14,024 nt of DNA from UBA9715 sp045614225 (GCA_045614225.1 JAZLCO010000075.1:1-14024); one strand, 5' to 3'. Shown: positions 1 through 7,166, counted from the first letter of the stretch. Notes: generated by a model not told the origin, from the sequence alone. A program made the numbers and translations.

Positions 1-389
1 GCGGCCCGGAGCTGCTGACCTACGGTCTGGATGAGAAGTTCCTGCTGGCCCATCCGGACGTGGACAAGCTGCCCTATTACGAGTACATCCGCCTTGTGAC
101 CGAGGCCGGCGGAAAGATCATCCATGCTCATCCCTACCGCCGCAGGCCCTACATTCCCGTCTTCGCGCCCGACCCGGCTTCCGTGGAGGCTTTCGAGGTT
201 TACAACCCCTGCAACGGCGACGAAGTATCCAACCGTGCCGCCTACCTCGAAGCCAAGGAAAACGGCTTGCTCGATGAATCGAACTGCGGAATTGACGAAA
301 AAGGCCAGCTGCAGATCTACTACAAAGTCACTGATTTTGGGCTCGACATGATGGACCGTTACATCGGGAAATACAACAATCCCGAATAG
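1..389 (+). CDS. PHP-domain phosphoesterase, C-terminal part (5' truncated by window)
   Basis: The reading frame is open from base 3, so this is the C-terminal ~128 residues of a longer protein and not a gene starting at the GTG at 60. The segment GGKIIHAHPYRR holds a His-x-His metal-binding pair typical of the late part of PHP (polymerase and histidinol phosphatase-like) domains. The following text, AFEVYNP then NRAAYLEAKENGL, matches the usual end of the barrel, where the enzyme monitors the metal cluster. PHP proteins hydrolyse phosphoesters, often of nucleotides or small phosphorylated metabolites; the substrate cannot be told from this fragment. It ends with TAG at 387-389, converges on the MttB-like gene and is followed by a hairpin terminator. 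Family call fairly sure, exact function unknown. Confidence 0.75.
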   Translation, partial: GPELLTYGLDEKFLLAHPDVDKLPYYEYIRLVTEAGGKIIHAHPYRRRPYIPVFAPDPASVEAFEVYNPCNGDEVSNRAAYLEAKENGLLDESNCGIDEKGQLQIYYKVTDFGLDMMDRYIGKYNNPE

Positions 390-410
390 GAAATCCACTT
401 CACCATACGA

Positions 411-454
411 AAAAAGATGCGGCCATGGGGTTTTCCCATGGCCGCATTGTTCTT
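411..454. terminator. Bidirectional intrinsic terminator between convergent genes
   Basis: A perfect 13-bp stem (417-429 with 435-447, core GCGGCCATGGG) encloses a 5-base loop. A-rich sequence precedes it (410-415, giving a T-run on the minus strand) and TTGTTCTT follows on the plus strand. It sits between the stop of the PHP gene (389) and the stop of the MttB-like gene (482), so it can end transcription from both sides. The minus-strand T-run is the cleaner one. Confidence 0.85.
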
Positions 455-481
455 AGGGCATCGGCTCGTTAATCTTAGAGC

Positions 482-1918
482 CTAACCATGCATCTCGATC
501 GTGTGTAGATAGTCGAGCATTGCTCGTTCTTGCTCCTCGTCGAGCACGCTTTCCGGCGCTTCATCAAGCAACTTTTCGACAATCGCATGGGCGCGGTGCG
601 TCGATTCGAGCTGCCCCTGCGCCTCCCATTCGTCGGAACCTTTCCAGTCCGAAACGGTGGGCTCCCAAGCTTCTTGGCAATAGTCAAGCGTTTCGTCGTA
701 AACGAGGAAGTTGCCGCCGAAATCCTCTTCGTAAATCATGTCGAGACCCATGTGCTCTTCGTTGAACGTGAGCCCACCAACCAACAGTCGGACGCGGGCG
801 ATGAGCTCATCATCGAGCACGGTCTTCTCAAGAGAGGACGTCATGAGATTGGCAAGTGATCCAGCTGTTTGGCTGGTCACGTCGCAGCCAGCGAGCGCGG
901 TGTACAGGAAGCTCTGCATCGTTTCCATACCCGCCTGATAATCGATGCATTTTGACGACGTGACGCCGGTTTGGGCGCGCGACGGCAAATGATAGAACTC
1001 GCGCTGCATCTGAGTTGATGCAGCAAGCATGAGCATCGTATCGGGGTGCGCGCACTCCCACGAGGCGGAACGCATGTAGCCATAGGTCAGCGATGCCGAC
1101 ACGACCACGGGAATGCCAGGTTTGATGAGCTGCGCAAGCACAAGACCCGCGAGCTCTTCCGCAAGCGAGAGAATAACTGTGGAGAGCGGGAACACTGGCG
1201 ACGTGATGCCCGACATGGGAGCAGACACGATGACGACAGGCTGATTGGCCTCCGCATAGACCTGGATGCCATCGCAGGCGAACTGCGAGTAAAGCAACGG
1301 GGAGTTGGGGCAGACGATATGCCATGTCACATAGTGGTCATCGGTGTAGGCGTCGCTACCGAAACCAATGTTGTAGAGCCTCAGGACTTCTTTCTTCTTC
1401 TGCACCGTCTCGAGGCTCATCGGGCTCAGAAGCGGCTTGTTGCAGTGCTTGAACGACTCGAACATGGCAACGATGCCCCGCATACGCTCAGGTACATCAT
1501 TGAGGGAAACGGGCTCATAGCCACCGATGTCGACGTTCGGCAACGCCTGGTAGAGCTTCTGCAAATCGGCGAAGTCTTTCCGCGTCGCAAGCCTACGCGT
1601 TCCGTCGTAGTCGCGCATGAACACTTCCCCACCGTTCGGGTGGATGAGGATGCGGTCCCCGCCGACCAGGACATCATGCTCGTGATTTGGCGCTTCAAGC
1701 TTGAATTGGGAAGGCGCAAGCTCTACACACCTTTCAATCTCACGAGCATCAAAGAAGACGGTGTGCCCGTCCACTTTGAAACCATGGCTCTTGAAAATTT
1801 CAATGGTCTCATCAGACTCGAAGACAACACCTTTTTTGGAAAGGATCTCGCATGCCTTCTCATGGATGGTTTGCATTTGCTCGGGCGAGAGCACATCGAG
1901 CTGTCCAGCTACGTTCAT
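482..1918 (-). CDS. Trimethylamine methyltransferase family protein (MttB-like, non-pyrrolysine)
   Basis: The 478-residue product is the normal size for the MttB (PF06253) TIM-barrel family. Known members move a methyl group from trimethylamine or quaternary amines (glycine betaine, proline betaine, carnitine) to a cognate corrinoid protein. Support comes from the start SPEQMQTIHEKACEILSKKGV, the HPNGGEVFMRDYDGTRR segment, the long VVIVSAPMSGITSPVFPLSTV stretch and the SSKCIDYQAGMET segment in the region where true MttB carries pyrrolysine. There is no in-frame amber codon inside the gene (TAG is only the stop), so it is a non-Pyl homologue and its substrate is unlikely to be trimethylamine. 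I chose ATG 1918 because AGGA lies 9 bases upstream; an in-frame TTG at 1945 has no ribosome site. No corrinoid protein or reactivase gene is nearby, so the methyl acceptor must be encoded elsewhere. Confidence 0.85.
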   Translation of the reverse strand: MNVAGQLDVLSPEQMQTIHEKACEILSKKGVVFESDETIEIFKSHGFKVDGHTVFFDAREIERCVELAPSQFKLEAPNHEHDVLVGGDRILIHPNGGEVFMRDYDGTRRLATRKDFADLQKLYQALPNVDIGGYEPVSLNDVPERMRGIVAMFESFKHCNKPLLSPMSLETVQKKKEVLRLYNIGFGSDAYTDDHYVTWHIVCPNSPLLYSQFACDGIQVYAEANQPVVIVSAPMSGITSPVFPLSTVILSLAEELAGLVLAQLIKPGIPVVVSASLTYGYMRSASWECAHPDTMLMLAASTQMQREFYHLPSRAQTGVTSSKCIDYQAGMETMQSFLYTALAGCDVTSQTAGSLANLMTSSLEKTVLDDELIARVRLLVGGLTFNEEHMGLDMIYEEDFGGNFLVYDETLDYCQEAWEPTVSDWKGSDEWEAQGQLESTHRAHAIVEKLLDEAPESVLDEEQERAMLDYLHTIEMHG

Positions 1919-1978
1919 GTGAGACAATCCTGCCTTATCAATCAATTCATTTGCGTGTTCGAATTCGTTCTCGTCACG

Positions 1979-2002
1979 AAAAAAAGGGGCGCATCGCGCC
2001 CC
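1979..2002 (-). terminator. Intrinsic terminator after the 80-residue gene, upstream of the MttB-like gene
   Basis: On the minus strand a 7-bp GC-only stem (GGGGCGC pairing with GCGCCCC, plus positions 1986-1992 and 1996-2002) with a 3-base loop is followed by seven Ts (1979-1985). It lies 13 bases after the stop of the 80-residue gene and about 60 bases before the MttB-like start. Transcripts from upstream should largely stop here, so the MttB-like gene is expressed only by read-through or from a promoter in the short gap. I see no good promoter there. Confidence 0.85.
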
Positions 2003-2014
2003 ATCAAAGTAGGA

Positions 2015-2257
2015 CTATGCCTCAAGCCAAGCTTTGGCTTCCTTTTCGGTAATCGGGCGAATGTCTTCTCCCGAGTTGTACGGGCTGTCAACGCCGCCAA
2101 GGCCCCAAAGGAAGTACAGGCCGCCCTTGGTCTTGTAGAGGGTCTCTTCATAACCAGCCGGATCGCCGTAGTAGCTGTGAGCGCGGTTGCCCAAAGCCTC
2201 TGCCGTATTGGTGTCGTAAGAGTGCTTCTTACCTTCGAACATCTTCATCTTGCGCAT
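2015..2257 (-). CDS. Small protein of unknown function (80 aa)
   Basis: ATG 2257 has a strong ribosome site (AGGAGG at plus positions 2262-2267, 4 bases before the start), and an intrinsic terminator follows the stop, so this is very probably a real, well-translated gene. The protein is polar and soluble, with no signal peptide or membrane segment. It begins MRKMKMFEGKKHSYDTNTAEALG and has a central aromatic/glycine-rich stretch, TLYKTKGGLYFLWGLGGVDS, then a short C-terminal helix ending KEAKAWLEA. The pattern (a Thr-Lys-x-Gly-x-Tyr-Phe-Leu hairpin, Gly-Gly, then a ITEKEAKAWLE-type helix) resembles short hypothetical proteins often seen on mobile or accessory regions. I cannot assign a function. 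It lies 129 bases downstream of the asparagine-synthetase-like gene, and palindromes fill that gap. Confidence 0.75.
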   Translation of the reverse strand: MRKMKMFEGKKHSYDTNTAEALGNRAHSYYGDPAGYEETLYKTKGGLYFLWGLGGVDSPYNSGEDIRPITEKEAKAWLEA

Positions 2258-2281
2258 ATTTCCTCCTAGAAACGTATGTCG

Positions 2282-2311
2282 ATTGAAATCGCTTCAATTG
2301 ATGTAATCAAT
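2282..2311. promoter_or_regulatory. Two overlapping inverted repeats upstream of the 80-aa gene (candidate operator)
   Basis: Positions 2282-2298 form ATTGAA-n5-TTCAAT and positions 2297-2311 form ATTGAT-gta-ATCAAT. Both are perfect dyads, overlapping by two bases and lying 25-54 bases upstream of ATG 2257 on the minus strand. The near-identical half sites (ATTGAa/t) suggest tandem binding by one regulator. I found no convincing -35/-10 pair, so the exact promoter is unplaced. Confidence 0.45.
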
Positions 2312-2386
2312 ACCATACCACTTAGCAAAGGGTTGGAACACTTATCAATTGCCTCTCCAAATATATCGAGGGGCGAATGGTCGAAG

Positions 2387-3703
2387 CTACAGCGTTCCAA
2401 ACTCTCCTCGGTACCAAACCAGCAGCGCATACATGGTCCATACAGGATGCCAGTAGCTGCTCGTCGCTTCGCGTCCAGCCGCCTCGGAGAAGTATTTCTT
2501 GATGTAGTAGCGAGGGAGAAGACCACTAAGCAGGTATTTTGCTTCCCTGCTCGAGAACAGCTCCTTGAGCATGCTCGCCCACGGCTCCTCGTGCATCCAC
2601 ACCTGAGTGGGAACGGGGAATGCGCGCTTGGGTTTCTGCGCAACTTCTTGTGGAAGGAAGCTCTCGGCCGCATCACGGAACACGATCTTGTTGTTGTCAG
2701 GAGTGACCTTGTATTCCGTGGGAATCGACACCGCAAAGTCGAACAGCCTGCGGTCGATGAGCGGCGTGCGGATGTCCACCTTGTTAGCGCGCGCAACCGC
2801 ATCCAGATTCGGCAGAAGATTGCACTCTGTCGCGTAGGTCAGATCGAACGCCTGCATCTTCTCGAAACCGTCGCTGAAACGTTCGAGATAGCGCTCAGGC
2901 TCTTTCAAACCGCGTGTCTTCATACAGGTGTGGGCGGCCTTCCAGTAATCGACCTGGGGTGAGTTCAGGTAGTTCTGATAAACCTTGTAGCCGCAGAACA
3001 GCTCATCGGGGCCTTCGCCTGAGCAGCAGGCGCTCGTGTGCTTTGCAGCCTCACGCGCCGCCAGGAACAGGGGGATGTATGACGAGTCGCCGCTCGGTTC
3101 CTCGCGTGCAACCATCGCCTCGGGAACAACATCGAAGTACTCCTCGATGGTAACCGGGCAAACATGGAAGTCGACGTTGAGCGCCTCGGCTATCGCAGCA
3201 GCTTCCTTTGACTCGTCATAACGGCTTTCCTCATAGCCAACGCTCACAACCTGCTTGGCAGGCAGGCCCGCTGCGAGCAATGAAGAGTCGACACCAGAGG
3301 AAAGAAATGAAGCCTCGCTTGTCTTGCGCTCCGTTTCGAAGATGTCGGAAAGGATGCCTTTTAGATCCTCGACGGCAGACTCGTAATCCTCGTAGCGGTT
3401 CAATGTGAACTCGATATCTTCAAAACGCTCAACGGTCACGTTGCCGTTGTTCTCAACAAGGCGGAACCCGGGAAGGAGTCTCTTGACGCCCTTGTAGAAC
3501 GTGTTCTCGGTTGCCGGATACCAAAAACGCAGGTACGTCGGCACGATATCGCGATTGAGTTCTTTCTTATGCCCGCTTTCCTCTAACAGCCCATGGATGG
3601 TATCCGAATAGAACCATGCGCCATCGGCTCCTTTGCAGTAATACACAGGCTCGCGGGTATACAGGCCCTTTCTAACCTCGGAATCGCGCTCTAATCTAGC
3701 CAT
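2387..3703 (-). CDS. Asparagine-synthetase-like protein lacking the glutaminase nucleophile
   Basis: The product has 438 residues; full-length glutamine-dependent AsnB has roughly 500-630. The C-terminal synthetase domain (PF00733) is intact: PP-loop SSGVDSS at 135-141, SGEGPDELFCGY at 228-239, the NKVDIRTPLIDRRLFDFA segment near 307-324 and KPKRAFPVP at 357-365. The first ~100 residues match only the second half of the class II glutaminase domain (the TREPVYYC strand, the YLRFWYPA segment, then RLLPGFRL). The N-terminal Cys nucleophile and its half-domain are missing. Start ATG 3703 has AGGG 10 bases upstream, and the 190 bases before it hold no coding remnant, so this is a designed short form and not a frameshift. 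Such an enzyme could adenylate a carboxylate and use free ammonia or another amine, as beta-lactam synthetases and lasso cyclases do. The substrate is unknown. Confidence 0.8.
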   Translation of the reverse strand: MARLERDSEVRKGLYTREPVYYCKGADGAWFYSDTIHGLLEESGHKKELNRDIVPTYLRFWYPATENTFYKGVKRLLPGFRLVENNGNVTVERFEDIEFTLNRYEDYESAVEDLKGILSDIFETERKTSEASFLSSGVDSSLLAAGLPAKQVVSVGYEESRYDESKEAAAIAEALNVDFHVCPVTIEEYFDVVPEAMVAREEPSGDSSYIPLFLAAREAAKHTSACCSGEGPDELFCGYKVYQNYLNSPQVDYWKAAHTCMKTRGLKEPERYLERFSDGFEKMQAFDLTYATECNLLPNLDAVARANKVDIRTPLIDRRLFDFAVSIPTEYKVTPDNNKIVFRDAAESFLPQEVAQKPKRAFPVPTQVWMHEEPWASMLKELFSSREAKYLLSGLLPRYYIKKYFSEAAGREATSSYWHPVWTMYALLVWYRGEFGTL

Positions 3704-3723
3704 TATGTTTCAACCCTTTCAAT

Positions 3724-3779
3724 GACCATGGCATGAACCATCCACTGCACCCTCGTGCAGCGCACATTGCACCATGGTC
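3724..3779 (-). promoter_or_regulatory. Nested hairpin leader before the asparagine-synthetase-like gene
   Basis: An 8-bp inverted repeat (GACCATGG at 3724-3731, CCATGGTC at 3772-3779) encloses a second perfect hairpin, CTGCAC-cctc-GTGCAG at 3745-3760. In transcript sense (minus) the structure ends about 20 bases before ATG 3703, just upstream of the AAGGG ribosome site, where it could act on translation. Two more dyads lie upstream: AGACAA-atc-TTGTCT (3795-3809) and ATGAAG-t-CTTCAT (3858-3870). A lone TTGACA (minus, 3851-3846) is present but has no good -10 at normal spacing. Confidence 0.45.
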
Positions 3780-3893
3780 CGGCAATTCGATTGCAGACAA
3801 ATCTTGTCTATTGTCCCCCACGACGTTGCCAATTGGGCTTCCGATTGTCAAGCGGAAATGAAGTCTTCATATCGGCCGCACAAGAAAGCGGCA

Positions 3894-4301
3894 CTACAGG
3901 TTTTTCTGAATCGTGAGGATGTTTTTCCCGTCCTCGTAAACATACGAGACGTCGTCCATCAGCTGCTTGACCATGAAAATCCCCAAGCCGCCTTCTCGTT
4001 CCATGTTCGCTTCAATCGACGTGTCGGGATCCTCTTTCGCCAGCGGATCAAAGGGGATGCCGCTGTCGAGGAATTGCAAAATGACACGCAACGGATTCTC
4101 GAAGATCCCGCATCGAATCTCTACGCCATCAGTCTCCGCTAGTCCGGCGTAACTCACGATGTTGACGAGGATCTCCTCTATGGCAACCTCGATCTGGTAG
4201 AGCGTCCGCGACGAGCAGTCGTATTGAGCAAGCTCCTCGCCCACAAACTCAATGACCGGGGTCGGATCTTCATCGTTTGCAGGAACGATGATGCTCCTCA
4301 T
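3894..4301 (-). CDS. RsbW/SpoIIAB-like ATP-binding anti-sigma/serine kinase protein
   Basis: The 135-residue product is a GHKL-type HATPase_c protein of the RsbW group. The N box is EVAIEEILVNIVSYA (residues about 38-52), G1 is DSGIPFDP and G2 is EGGLGIFMVKQLMDDVSYVY, so the ATP site looks complete. In partner-switching systems this protein binds a target (usually a sigma factor) and phosphorylates the STAS antagonist. It is the last gene of a three-gene operon: 23 bases separate it from the STAS gene, with AGGAAAGG about 8 bases before its ATG. No clear terminator follows; only a 5-bp stem (3875-3879 with 3888-3892) lies just past the stop. No sigma factor gene is adjacent, so the controlled target is unknown. 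Confidence 0.85.
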   Translation of the reverse strand: MRSIIVPANDEDPTPVIEFVGEELAQYDCSSRTLYQIEVAIEEILVNIVSYAGLAETDGVEIRCGIFENPLRVILQFLDSGIPFDPLAKEDPDTSIEANMEREGGLGIFMVKQLMDDVSYVYEDGKNILTIQKNL

Positions 4302-4324
4302 GTGCCCAGCCTTTCCTTGACCGG

Positions 4325-4627
4325 TTATTCGAACGTAAACATGACCGCAAAGCCTGTCATCTCGAAAAGTTCCATGACATTGCTTTGGACGTCACGTAGC
4401 ACCAACGTGCCTCCTTTTGCGTCCACATCGCTTCGCAGACGCTTCAACGCGCGCAAACCTGCACTCGCGATGTAGTCGAGCTCGGACATGTCGAGCACAA
4501 CGTTTTTCGATGCTTCCACAGCCTGTGCAAAGGCCTGATCGGCACTCTTCGCAGCTTTCACATCAAGCCGTCCCACGAGCTTGACTTCGCTTACATCCCC
4601 GTTAACGGTGTTGCTAATCTCAAGCAT
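4325..4627 (-). CDS. STAS-domain anti-sigma factor antagonist (RsbV/SpoIIAA-like)
   Basis: The 100-residue single-domain STAS protein has the usual family length. The key motif VVLDMSELDYIASAGLRAL places Ser55 where SpoIIAA and RsbV carry the phosphorylated serine (D-x-S-x-x-x-Y-x-x-S-x-G-L pattern), so it should be a substrate of the downstream RsbW-like kinase and of the upstream SpoIIE-type phosphatase. Dephosphorylated antagonist would bind the kinase and free its target. ATG 4627 lies inside the end of the phosphatase gene (8-base overlap) with AGGAG 7 bases upstream, indicating translational coupling and near-stoichiometric production. Confidence 0.9.
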   Translation of the reverse strand: MLEISNTVNGDVSEVKLVGRLDVKAAKSADQAFAQAVEASKNVVLDMSELDYIASAGLRALKRLRSDVDAKGGTLVLRDVQSNVMELFEMTGFAVMFTFE

Positions 4628-7166
4628 GCTCTACTCCTGTCCTATTATTCTCGCCAATCAAACCATCCAAAGGCTCAGTTGCCTTAAACAGCTTGATGGT
4701 CTTCTTCGTCTCCCCACCATCAGTAGTTTTCTTGCCAATGTAGCGCAATCCGAGCATGGTTATATCGTCGAACTGCGGAGCATCCTTCACAAACTCGGAA
4801 ATTCGTTCTCGCACGAATGGCAGAATGTCACCAGGAGAGGCGCTCGGCGCTTCATTCAGAGCGTCAACGAGCCGCTCTTCGCCGAACAGCTCCTCTTGAG
4901 CATCAGTGGCTTCCGTCACACCGTCAGTATATTGGAATACAGCATCACCTGGCTGCAATACCACCGTATGGTTGCGGAAACGGTACTTCTCAGGAAGTCC
5001 GCCGTAATCTTCCTGCGTAAACACGGCAAGTGCAACAGCTCCGTTCGGCTTGGGAAGCAGCTCCCATTTTCCATCGCGGAACAGGGCAAGCTTTTCATGC
5101 CCCGCGTCGGCATACGTCAAAATACCGGTCGACATCTCGAAGATGCCCAACCAAGCAGTGGTGAACATGTCATCGTCGTTCTTCTCCGACAAGTCCGCAT
5201 TTGCACGCATGAGCACCGAAGCGGGGTCGAGGTTGGAGAGCGCTTCCATCTTGATGACAGTCTTCGACAGCATCATGAACAACGCCGCCGGCACGCCCTT
5301 TCCACTCACATCGGCCACGACAAGCGCAAGATGGTCGTCGTCAATCATGAAGAAGTCGTAGAAGTCGCCGCCCACTTCTTTAGCGGGCTCCATGCTTGAG
5401 AACAGCTCAATCTCATCTCGCGCCGAAATGACACGGGTGATGGTCGGCAACACGTTCGCCTGAATCTCGGCAGCCATATCTAGGTCGGCTTGCACGGTTG
5501 CCAAAGACGTTTTCAGCGCTCCGACTGTCAGGTTTATATCGTTGGAAAGCGACGTGAATTCCGTGGCGTCGCGCACGTCAATTTCGACATCCAAATCGCC
5601 CTGTGTGATCTGAGCCAGCTGAACGGTCATCCGCCTTATTCCGCGCACAACGACGAGCTTCACAACAGCGTGGATGACTAGGAACAGAGCTGCGAAGACG
5701 ATTACCTCCATGAGCACAACGAGAAGCAGCGAGGAATCGCGGGATGCGTTGGCTTCCGAAACGGGCAAAAGGGCGATGACTCGGTAGCCTTCGACTTCAT
5801 GGTACGTTGCAAAGCATTCCTCACCGGCAAATGTTGTGGTGAAGAGCTGCCCGGCTTCAGCCGCCTCAACGTCGGCAGTTAAACGTGCATCCGACTCAGC
5901 TGCAATATCGCCACGCGTGCTGACAACCGCGCCCGCCTCGTCGATGACAACGAGCTCTCCCCCTTGTCCCACATGGCGGTTTTTAACAGACGACTCGATT
6001 TGAACAGATAGGTCGTTGGCAAAATTCTGCGCATCGTACCCCACTTGTACGAAACCATCTGCAATGGAAACGCCTGCGTACTTGCGCGCCGTGGAGGCAT
6101 CGTAAGAAATGGGGCGGTAAGCTTGGACGAACTCTTGTTGCCCATTGCCTGGCAACAGCACGAGAAACTCACTCGACTGCTCCCCCAATGCCATGTCGAA
6201 ACCTATGAATTCGGGGGCAGTGCTGGCAACGATGAATCCATTTGCGTCGATGACATTGATTTCGGCAACGTCGAGACTTTCAGCAAGCCGCCTGCATTCC
6301 TCGCTGGTCGCATCAGCGACCGAGGGAATGGCTGCCGCAGCACGCTCGGTAATCTCGAGCAGATTCTCGTCCGACGCGTCAACGATATCTTGTTCAACGT
6401 CTTCAACGCTCAGTTCCAACAACTCGGTTGTATCGGAAAGAGAACGGCTCGTTTGCACGATGGACGTGAATCCCACGGTGAGAAGAAACGCCACAACAAT
6501 TGCCATGAGCATGCGGGTATGAAGGATTCGTACAACGTTACGATCGTCGACGGGCGTTATCAAAGGCTCGTGATGCAGTAGATGAAGCGCGAACGAGGAC
6601 AGCATCGTGGACAAGGCAACGCAGAACGCCATTGGAATCACGCATGCCTGCACGATCTCAAAAGCCCGCGCCGTCTGATCGAGATTCGTTACAAACACGA
6701 GCAGAAGATGCATCACTTCGGCCACAATGCCAGTAGCGAACGCGAACGACAAGTTGGGAATGTAGTAATTGAACACGTACTTGCGGAGTGCCGCTGCATA
6801 TGCACCAGCGAAGATGGTGCCCAAGCTGCACGCCACGCGGGTGAACTCTCCCACGCCCCACATCACCGCAAGCCAGCGCTCGATTCCACCAATAAGACCT
6901 GCAATGATGCCAGCCGGCCCACCGAAGAACAGGCCAGCTGCCAACGGCGCGGCATCACGCACGTTCATCATGGCACCGTCCAAGGGAATGCCTGCTTCGG
7001 TGCCGTAAATGGCGATGAGCCCGAAAATGACACCAACGATTACCTGCCAGCCCCTTTCGGGGACGCGCGCCACGCTTGTGCGCTTCCGAAGCAGCGTGAG
7101 CACAATGCATGCCATCACGGGCATGAGCGTTGCCACTGCAAACTGTGCAATCGTTCCGATGTCCAT
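4620..7166 (-). CDS. Membrane sensor SpoIIE-family PP2C phosphatase (5TMR-Lyt, extracytoplasmic sensor, HAMP, SpoIIE)
   Basis: The 848-residue product has, in order: an N-terminal multi-pass region with the 5TMR-LytS signature (NVRDAAPLAAGLFFGGPAG at about 68-86, then IAGLIGGIERW); a membrane segment near 219-236; a Cache-like extracytoplasmic domain (about 240-475); a membrane segment at about 480-505; a HAMP linker (about 506-560); and a SpoIIE/PP2C domain (about 565-808). Metal-binding and catalytic motifs are present: EVGGDFYDFF (597-606), VVADVSGKG (616-624), QYTDGVTEA (745-753) and QFDDITML (798-805). It should dephosphorylate the STAS partner in response to an external or membrane signal, the RsbU role. 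A 40-residue tail follows the phosphatase domain; its KKTIKLFKATEPLDGLI faintly resembles the start of RsbW-type proteins. ATG 7166 has a rather distant AGGAAGGA (about 14 bases), and there is no other in-frame start nearby. Confidence 0.9.
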   Translation of the reverse strand: MDIGTIAQFAVATLMPVMACIVLTLLRKRTSVARVPERGWQVIVGVIFGLIAIYGTEAGIPLDGAMMNVRDAAPLAAGLFFGGPAGIIAGLIGGIERWLAVMWGVGEFTRVACSLGTIFAGAYAAALRKYVFNYYIPNLSFAFATGIVAEVMHLLLVFVTNLDQTARAFEIVQACVIPMAFCVALSTMLSSFALHLLHHEPLITPVDDRNVVRILHTRMLMAIVVAFLLTVGFTSIVQTSRSLSDTTELLELSVEDVEQDIVDASDENLLEITERAAAAIPSVADATSEECRRLAESLDVAEINVIDANGFIVASTAPEFIGFDMALGEQSSEFLVLLPGNGQQEFVQAYRPISYDASTARKYAGVSIADGFVQVGYDAQNFANDLSVQIESSVKNRHVGQGGELVVIDEAGAVVSTRGDIAAESDARLTADVEAAEAGQLFTTTFAGEECFATYHEVEGYRVIALLPVSEANASRDSSLLLVVLMEVIVFAALFLVIHAVVKLVVVRGIRRMTVQLAQITQGDLDVEIDVRDATEFTSLSNDINLTVGALKTSLATVQADLDMAAEIQANVLPTITRVISARDEIELFSSMEPAKEVGGDFYDFFMIDDDHLALVVADVSGKGVPAALFMMLSKTVIKMEALSNLDPASVLMRANADLSEKNDDDMFTTAWLGIFEMSTGILTYADAGHEKLALFRDGKWELLPKPNGAVALAVFTQEDYGGLPEKYRFRNHTVVLQPGDAVFQYTDGVTEATDAQEELFGEERLVDALNEAPSASPGDILPFVRERISEFVKDAPQFDDITMLGLRYIGKKTTDGGETKKTIKLFKATEPLDGLIGENNRTGVEHA

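Noticed and set aside
482..1918. Pyrrolysine-containing trimethylamine methyltransferase
   Set aside because: There is no in-frame amber inside the gene; the only TAG is the final stop at the normal family length, and a terminator follows closely.
1046..2269. Long open frame (407 codons) on the plus strand opposite the MttB-like gene and the 80-aa gene
   Set aside because: It lies antisense to a clear family member, has an Arg/His/Val-rich composition typical of shadow frames, matches no domain and lacks a ribosome site.
2015..3703. Lasso-peptide cluster (synthetase-like cyclase plus small precursor)
   Set aside because: The 80-aa protein looks like a folded domain without a leader/core layout, there is no RRE protein, and the transglutaminase-like gene is 10 kb away on the other strand.
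3846..3851. TTGACA as a promoter for the synthetase-like gene
   Set aside because: At 16-18 bases downstream the sequence is CAACGT-like, far from a -10 consensus.
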